Made by a program: the position numbers and the translations under genes. This document shows, piece after piece, positions 31,672-35,689 of a stretch of 35,689 nucleotides of DNA. Under the pieces are notes generated by a model. The model made no database searches, was not told the origin of the DNA, and saw only the letters and a program-made list of their open reading frames with translations. The DNA comes from Choristocarpus tenellus KU-1152. Taxonomy: Eukaryota > Phaeophyceae. The DNA lies in NCBI GenBank assembly GCA_964200185.2, contig CAXNAD020000048.1, positions 1 to 35,689 on the forward strand, in the 5' to 3' direction. The stretch's first letter is position 1. Each line of letters begins with the position of its first letter.

Positions 31672-34600
31672 CAGTAGCAGTAGTAGCAGTAGTAGTAGAA
31701 GTACCATTTATCTGATACCCAACCCAACCCACAGCTTCAAAAATATATATTCAAGACATGTTTGAATCACAACCACATACCCACAACAACACATGGGACA
31801 ATCAGTTACCTAGCCATTAGGCTGCAAGTCCTAACCCTAACCTTAGTCCTACCTCCATTGTGTAAGTGTCTCCTCAATGAACTATGAATAGCTCAAACTG
31901 TCTCACTCAGTATCAGTGTAAGTTCAATCACAATTCTTATGAACTGGATGAGTGCACCTCTATCCCAGTTTCTTATTCTACAATACCTTACAGTACAAAC
32001 TTACCTTAACCCTACCCTTGAGGTTACACCAAAAGTCGTAGTGTATCTCCTCACTGGTACTCATCCATATGCCAAATACTGCCCATGGATTCTGCAAGTC
32101 CTATTAGAAGGTCAAGCATATGACAATCACAATAATGACAACATTCTAAAAAGAAATGTTGATAGTGAACCAGAAACTTAACACCAATGGCCATAAAGAT
32201 GCAGGTCCTAACCCTAGCCCTAACATAGTCCCTGCCCATACACGTATAACAAATGAAATCCTCCTACCCTCTCTAGCAAAACATAAGCTTAAGCCAAACC
32301 CCCACAAATTCTTATCTCAACGGATGCCTCTGCAACTGCCTTCCTCAAGCCATAACCCTAAACAACCAACTCTACATAAAACAAACCCTAACCCTATGCA
32401 AAGTGCACTGTGCAAACCAACCCTGCCATAACAAACATTGCTTACCAGGCCGGATTGCATGGCAGTTGTCTCCCCAACAATGGCAACCCTTTTGCAGGAG
32501 TTGTATATCCGGCAGGCGTAAGCAGGATCCACTCGCACATCAGCCTGCAGCACCAGGCTTGATCCGCCAGTTAGGTCATCTGCCCTCTAATTGCACAGTC
32601 ATACCCATTGCAGTAAAAACAGGCAGAGTCAAAGCATCTTAGAGGGTAGGGCCGCGTCCATTCAGGGGTCAAAATCCAATGTTGCGATTTTGACGTAAAT
32701 TTGGCTATTGTGTGCATTGGGAAATGTCAATATCCATGTTCCAAAGACACCTTTTCATGACATGAAAAAAATTCCTTTCGGAGTAGGAAAATTTCATCAA
32801 AAATCTGTGGGAAGCCAAGCCCCAAATGGACAAGCATGTCAAAATTCTTAGACCCTCTAAGGTACTTTTACTCGCAGTCTTTCAGTTACAAATACAACAA
32901 ATGCAACAAATACATCAAATACATCAGACTATCCACTCACCTACTGACCCATGCAAGCATGCAATTACATATTACTTGAGCATTAACAATATTATTATTT
33001 TTGTGGAGCACATGACACAGCAGGGTTAGGGTTTAGCGTGGACACAAGGAGATACAAAATATATCCATGAATCATATGGATAGGTGCAGGAAGATATGGT
33101 GTCTCAACTGCATTAATGGGGCAAGTGCTAATGCAACCGCTAATGTTGTATAGACATGGGCAGCTTCAAGCATACTGAAAGAGTGCAAAAAGACAAGACA
33201 ATATATTTTTTTAAATAAATATAATCGTTATTTCAAGCTGTGGAAATGGTTGGGGCTAGGGTAATGGCACTAGAGTATAAGCAGATCATAGCTCTAGTTC
33301 TCTCTCTGCTTGGTTGTGGATAGCAGTTGACTTGTTGGGAGGCTCAACAAGGTGGACACAAGAAGATGGTGTAGCAGAGCATTACTTCCACCTCCTTAGA
33401 AATATTACAACAGTTTCATGTTACTTAAGCTTACCTTTTGCAGGTGCTGGATATGCACATTTCAAGCCCACTACTGTACTCAGCAATAGCTCTACAGATC
33501 CTAACCGGTGTAAAAAATGGTACTCACTGTAATTTTTACCTGTAAGGATTACCTGTAGGTTTTACCTGTAGCGACCTGAAAAAGAATCCTCTTGGAACTA
33601 ACATCTTTCTTGAAGTGTAGAATGATCTGCAGTGGTTTGCAGCTGCAACTGTTCTAACTTGACAACTTCAATAATTCATTGATATCCATTCATGACCAAT
33701 GTGATGACTGACCTGAGCATATGCAGGGTCATGTATTGTAACAAAGTCTCCTTGTTCAGGGGAACAGATAACCGCGCACCAGAAATCAACAAGATTCACT
33801 GCGCATGCCAGGCAACCTGTTGTTGAGCCAAAGCTGCAGGGAGGGTATTGTTTTGGTTGGTCTTACTGCTGTCGTCCTACCAATAGAAGTGAAGGCCAAG
33901 AAGAGAATACATCACCCTTACTTGCTCAGGCTCAAGAATAAGGCAGTATCATTGGAGCAATATTTGTTGGGGTTAGGGTTAGTTATTAGTAGCTAAATAA
34001 ATACGCCATAATGGATTTCAAGACCTTCTGGTTCGAATTTTAAAGGCCACATCCGGTACTCTCTGAAGCACCAACCCATTGGAGGAATACCAGGCACTAA
34101 CCCTAACCCTAACCCTAACCCTTGATCACAAGTTTTCAACGAAAATGAAAATATGTAATACTCTTACTACCTCAACAAGTCCCTCCACTGTGTTGTATCT
34201 TCAGCAACAAGCAATACACGTTTGCTTTCGGTCTCCACTATACATCTTTCAGCCAAAGGCCATCCTCCTAGTACGGAAATAAAACTCTTCTCTAGCTGCT
34301 ACGACTGTAACACAAGCATAACAAATCTCTCAATTGGCATTTCGATCCCCCTCTGGTGTGCAACAAACTCCTTGCAAAAGCTGTCAAAAGATATCTCGTT
34401 CATCACAACTATTCAGTATAGTACATGATAGTCATAGTCAGCTGCACGTTGTTGAAACCTGTTCCACGATTGTGGATCCATTTGTTGCTTGTCCTTGCCT
34501 GTCCACGAGGGTCTGAAGGTTTTGATAAAGGGCGTAGTTTTGCTGCCAGGTGCAACATCCGTTGTCAGTATATCGAGGGCAAATGATTGGCGCAATAGGG

Positions 34601-34999
34601 GACAGTCCTCGTGGAGTGGGAAAATCCACAAAGCACCTGTGGTTGAGTAGCGGAAAGTCGAGGTTGTTGGGGCAGTGCCACTCTCGATTGTTGGGATGGT
34701 AGCGAATATTCTTCAACAACTACCCCAGGCAAAGTCATCCCTTCGTTCTCGAGTGTTCGATGATGGCACAAAATTCTTACGATCCAAACAGAGATTATGA
34801 TGTGTGACACGTTGGTTTGTCCTCTGTACCTTCCTTCCTCGTCAGGGATGGCGCCTCTTGAGCAGAGACCAGTGTAGGCATCTACGGTGGACCCATCCCA
34901 TACAGAATTGTGCTTTACACGGTAGCCGTGCGCCTCATCCATCGGGAAAGGTTCCGCTTCAGACCCTTCCACCACTGTTGGTGTGCAGGCCGTGTCCAC
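28397..34999 (-). CDS. NPC1-like protein, N-terminal Cys-rich domain (partial model)
   Basis: Exons in transcript order, phases agreeing where stated: about 34999-34781 (tentative), 34710-34448, 33833-33713, 32544-32446, 32091-32016, 31367-31319, 30831-30259, 29937-29868, 29600-29556, then 28535-28397 after a gap where one exon (around 28560-28720) is unresolved. Family marks seen: PIICPRYTDNGCCTWQQNY (CP...CC..Q), CLACAVNLVDFWCAVICSPE (C..C....N....C...CSP.Q), then YACRIYNSCKRV (Y.SCK), GNDTVPFVYPPP, and near the end CDYCSSACG, matching the C-x2-C-x3-C-G before the first membrane helix of NPC1. NPC1 carries sterol out of lysosomes. Exon 30831-30259 adds about 150 acidic, probably disordered residues not usual in this domain. 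No sterol-sensing or permease exons were found downstream, so the gene is truncated, secreted, or continues in exons I cannot recognise. The phase-0 GT-AG intron at 34780-34711 is only 70 bp. Confidence 0.6.
28798..29248. repeat. 41-bp minisatellite, 11 units, each carrying the telomere motif
   Basis: Eleven consecutive units of exactly 41 bp. Each starts GGGTTAGGGTTAATCAA and ends ATTCACCAGATGTGAA, with a few variants (CATTCAAT/CATTCATT, AGATG/AGACG; the last unit has GGGATAA). Not a CRISPR: there are no unique spacers. It sits in an intron or intergenic stretch of the NPC1-like gene. Confidence 0.98.
31280..31314. repeat. Interstitial telomere-like run, degenerate CCCTAA
   Basis: Six units alternating CCCTAA with CCTAAT and CCCTAT variants. 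On the minus strand it begins only 4 nt after the donor GT at 31318-31317 of the NPC1-like gene. Confidence 0.93.
31600..31699. repeat. (AGT)n / (AGC)n trinucleotide tract
   Basis: About 100 bp of mixed AGT and AGC triplets with an uninterrupted core of about nine AGC. It lies within an intron of the NPC1-like gene. Confidence 0.95.
32626..32883 (+). repeat. Dispersed repeat, copy B (about 258 bp)
   Basis: Second copy of the element at 8883-9143, in the same orientation relative to the window. It sits in the intron between NPC1-like exons 33833-33713 and 32544-32446. Confidence 0.85.
34097..34122. repeat. Interstitial telomere-like run, CCCTAA orientation
   Basis: Four perfect units, within the intron between NPC1-like exons at 34448 and 33833. 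Confidence 0.95.
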
Positions 35000-35373
35000 C
35001 CCTGTTTGGAAGCACGTCTGATCCCAAAGTGTGGGGAGGAGTAAATGGAAATGGAATCACAAATCATACTCCAGGTTGGAACGTCTGGCACGCAGTTGAC
35101 TCGCGAACTGAGAATATAGAGGCTGCTCACGTCCTCGGGGATCCAGAGAGGGGTCCGACCATATGATCATCGCTAGTTCCTACTCTATCTCTCCTTCTCA
35201 CTGAATACGTATATCTTGCCTGTGTGAAGGCACAGCGACCACCTTGCGCCTTCCCAGTCATGCTCAGAATGGACAACACAAAACAAGAGATCGGCGGCTG
35301 CTAGTCAACAGCGAATGGCGGAGGAAGAGCTCAAGAGTTTTACCAAGGAGTCTCCTCGTGTACAGCACACCTC

Positions 35374-35395
35374 ATATATATATATATATATATAT
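35374..35395. repeat. (TA)n microsatellite
   Basis: Eleven uninterrupted TA units. Confidence 0.95.
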
Positions 35396-35400
35396 CGTTG

Positions 35401-35532
35401 TGGGGAGACTTTGAGAGGATGTTGCAAGTCCAGTTTGATAACACTGATCCTGCCCTGGAGCCTTTCCTAGAGTGCTTCAGAGCAGGGGTGGATTTCCCAA
35501 CTCACTTCAAGTTTATAGTGGTACTAGTCTGA
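35401..35532 (+). CDS. Possible terminal exon, hypothetical
   Basis: The + strand reads WGDFERMLQVQFDNTDPALE, then LECFRAGVDFPTHFK, ending at TGA. Composition is protein-like, and AATAAA follows at 35576. No upstream exon could be linked with confidence, although a protein-like + strand frame runs from about 35010 to 35166 (HTPGWNVWHAVDSRTENIEA). Family not recognised. Confidence 0.3.
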   Translation, partial: WGDFERMLQVQFDNTDPALEPFLECFRAGVDFPTHFKFIVVLV

Positions 35533-35589
35533 GGTTGTCCCGTCATAACTTATGATGTAAACATCGGATTTATTAAATAAAAGCATATT

Positions 35590-35643
35590 CTGCTAAGTTT
35601 GTGTGCATTGCACGCGAGAGTTCGAATCTCACCGGTGTCGCCA
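35590..35643 (+). tRNA. 3' part of a serine tRNA (GCT-like) ending in CCA, no 5' half upstream
   Basis: Read as tRNA: CTGCTAA (35590-35596, same as an anticodon loop with GCT), GTTTG, a long variable arm TGTGCATTGCACGC that pairs GTGC with GCAC, T-arm GAGAG-TTCGAAT-CTCAC (35616-35632, one mismatch), acceptor strand CGGTGTC, discriminator G (serine-type), then CCA at 35641-35643. Spacing and variable arm closely follow eukaryotic tRNA-Ser(GCT). The upstream bases do not pair with GTTTG and hold no D-arm or matching acceptor strand. It is therefore a 3' half: either part of a permuted tRNA gene whose 5' half follows, or a retroposed fragment. A 5'-half candidate at 35665 (GGCGGCG then TGG) pairs 6 of 7 with the acceptor, including two G-T pairs, but lacks a clear GG in the D-loop and runs off the window. 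Confidence 0.55.
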
Positions 35644-35689
35644 ATGTGAATCGTGTGATTCTGTGGCGGCGTGGTTCACTCAGAGATCG

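Noticed and set aside
34020-34050. B-box-like GGTTCGAATTT
   Set aside because: No acceptor, D-arm or anticodon arm around it.
6510-34122. True telomere or subtelomere end
   Set aside because: Runs are at most about five units, occur in both orientations, and are flanked by genes on both sides.

Overview
The window is nuclear DNA of an intron-rich eukaryote. Genes are broken into short exons with GT-AG introns, spacing is loose, microsatellites are common, and short TTAGGG/CCCTAA runs (the telomere motif of many protists, fungi and animals) are scattered through introns on both strands. The gene families fit a protist or alga, but the clade cannot be settled from the sequence. I see no operons, prokaryotic signals, CRISPR array or virus. 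All gene models were built by hand from protein-like segments, splice sites and reading-phase agreement.

Layout. (1) 1-3807, + strand: seven exons, in phase across every intron, of a DUF7869-type gene of the kind that multiplies in protist and animal genomes. It carries two in-frame stops, so it is a decaying copy. (2) 3868-5544: no gene seen. (3) 5545-13005, - strand: a six-exon gene for a predicted 389-residue protein that joins a TMEM65 membrane domain (mitochondrial inner membrane family) to a complete GAF domain with the NKFDE motif of cyclic-nucleotide-binding GAFs. (4) 13006-19039: degraded coding pieces on both strands with stops and frameshifts, none assigned to a family, and almost no telomere motifs. 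(5) 19040-22745, + strand: a seven-exon FUN14 gene (256 residues) with a presequence-like N-terminus and a canonical EF-hand loop between membrane segments. (6) 22746-28396: no convincing gene; local duplications and one broken reading frame. (7) 28397-34999, - strand: exons of an NPC1-like N-terminal Cys-rich domain, interrupted by a long acidic exon; the sterol-sensing and permease parts were not found. (8) 35000-35689: a possible + strand terminal exon and the 3' part of a serine tRNA ending in CCA with no 5' half in front of it.

How it fits together. The two best gene models are divergently arranged and both are probably mitochondrial membrane proteins carrying a second-messenger sensor: cyclic nucleotide (GAF) on TMEM65, and calcium (EF-hand) on FUN14. 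Telomere-like motifs concentrate in introns of the three host-type genes (5.5-13, 19-23 and 28-35 kb) and are nearly absent from transposon-like stretches. In the NPC1-like gene several introns begin inside the motif, and one has it as a terminal inverted repeat.
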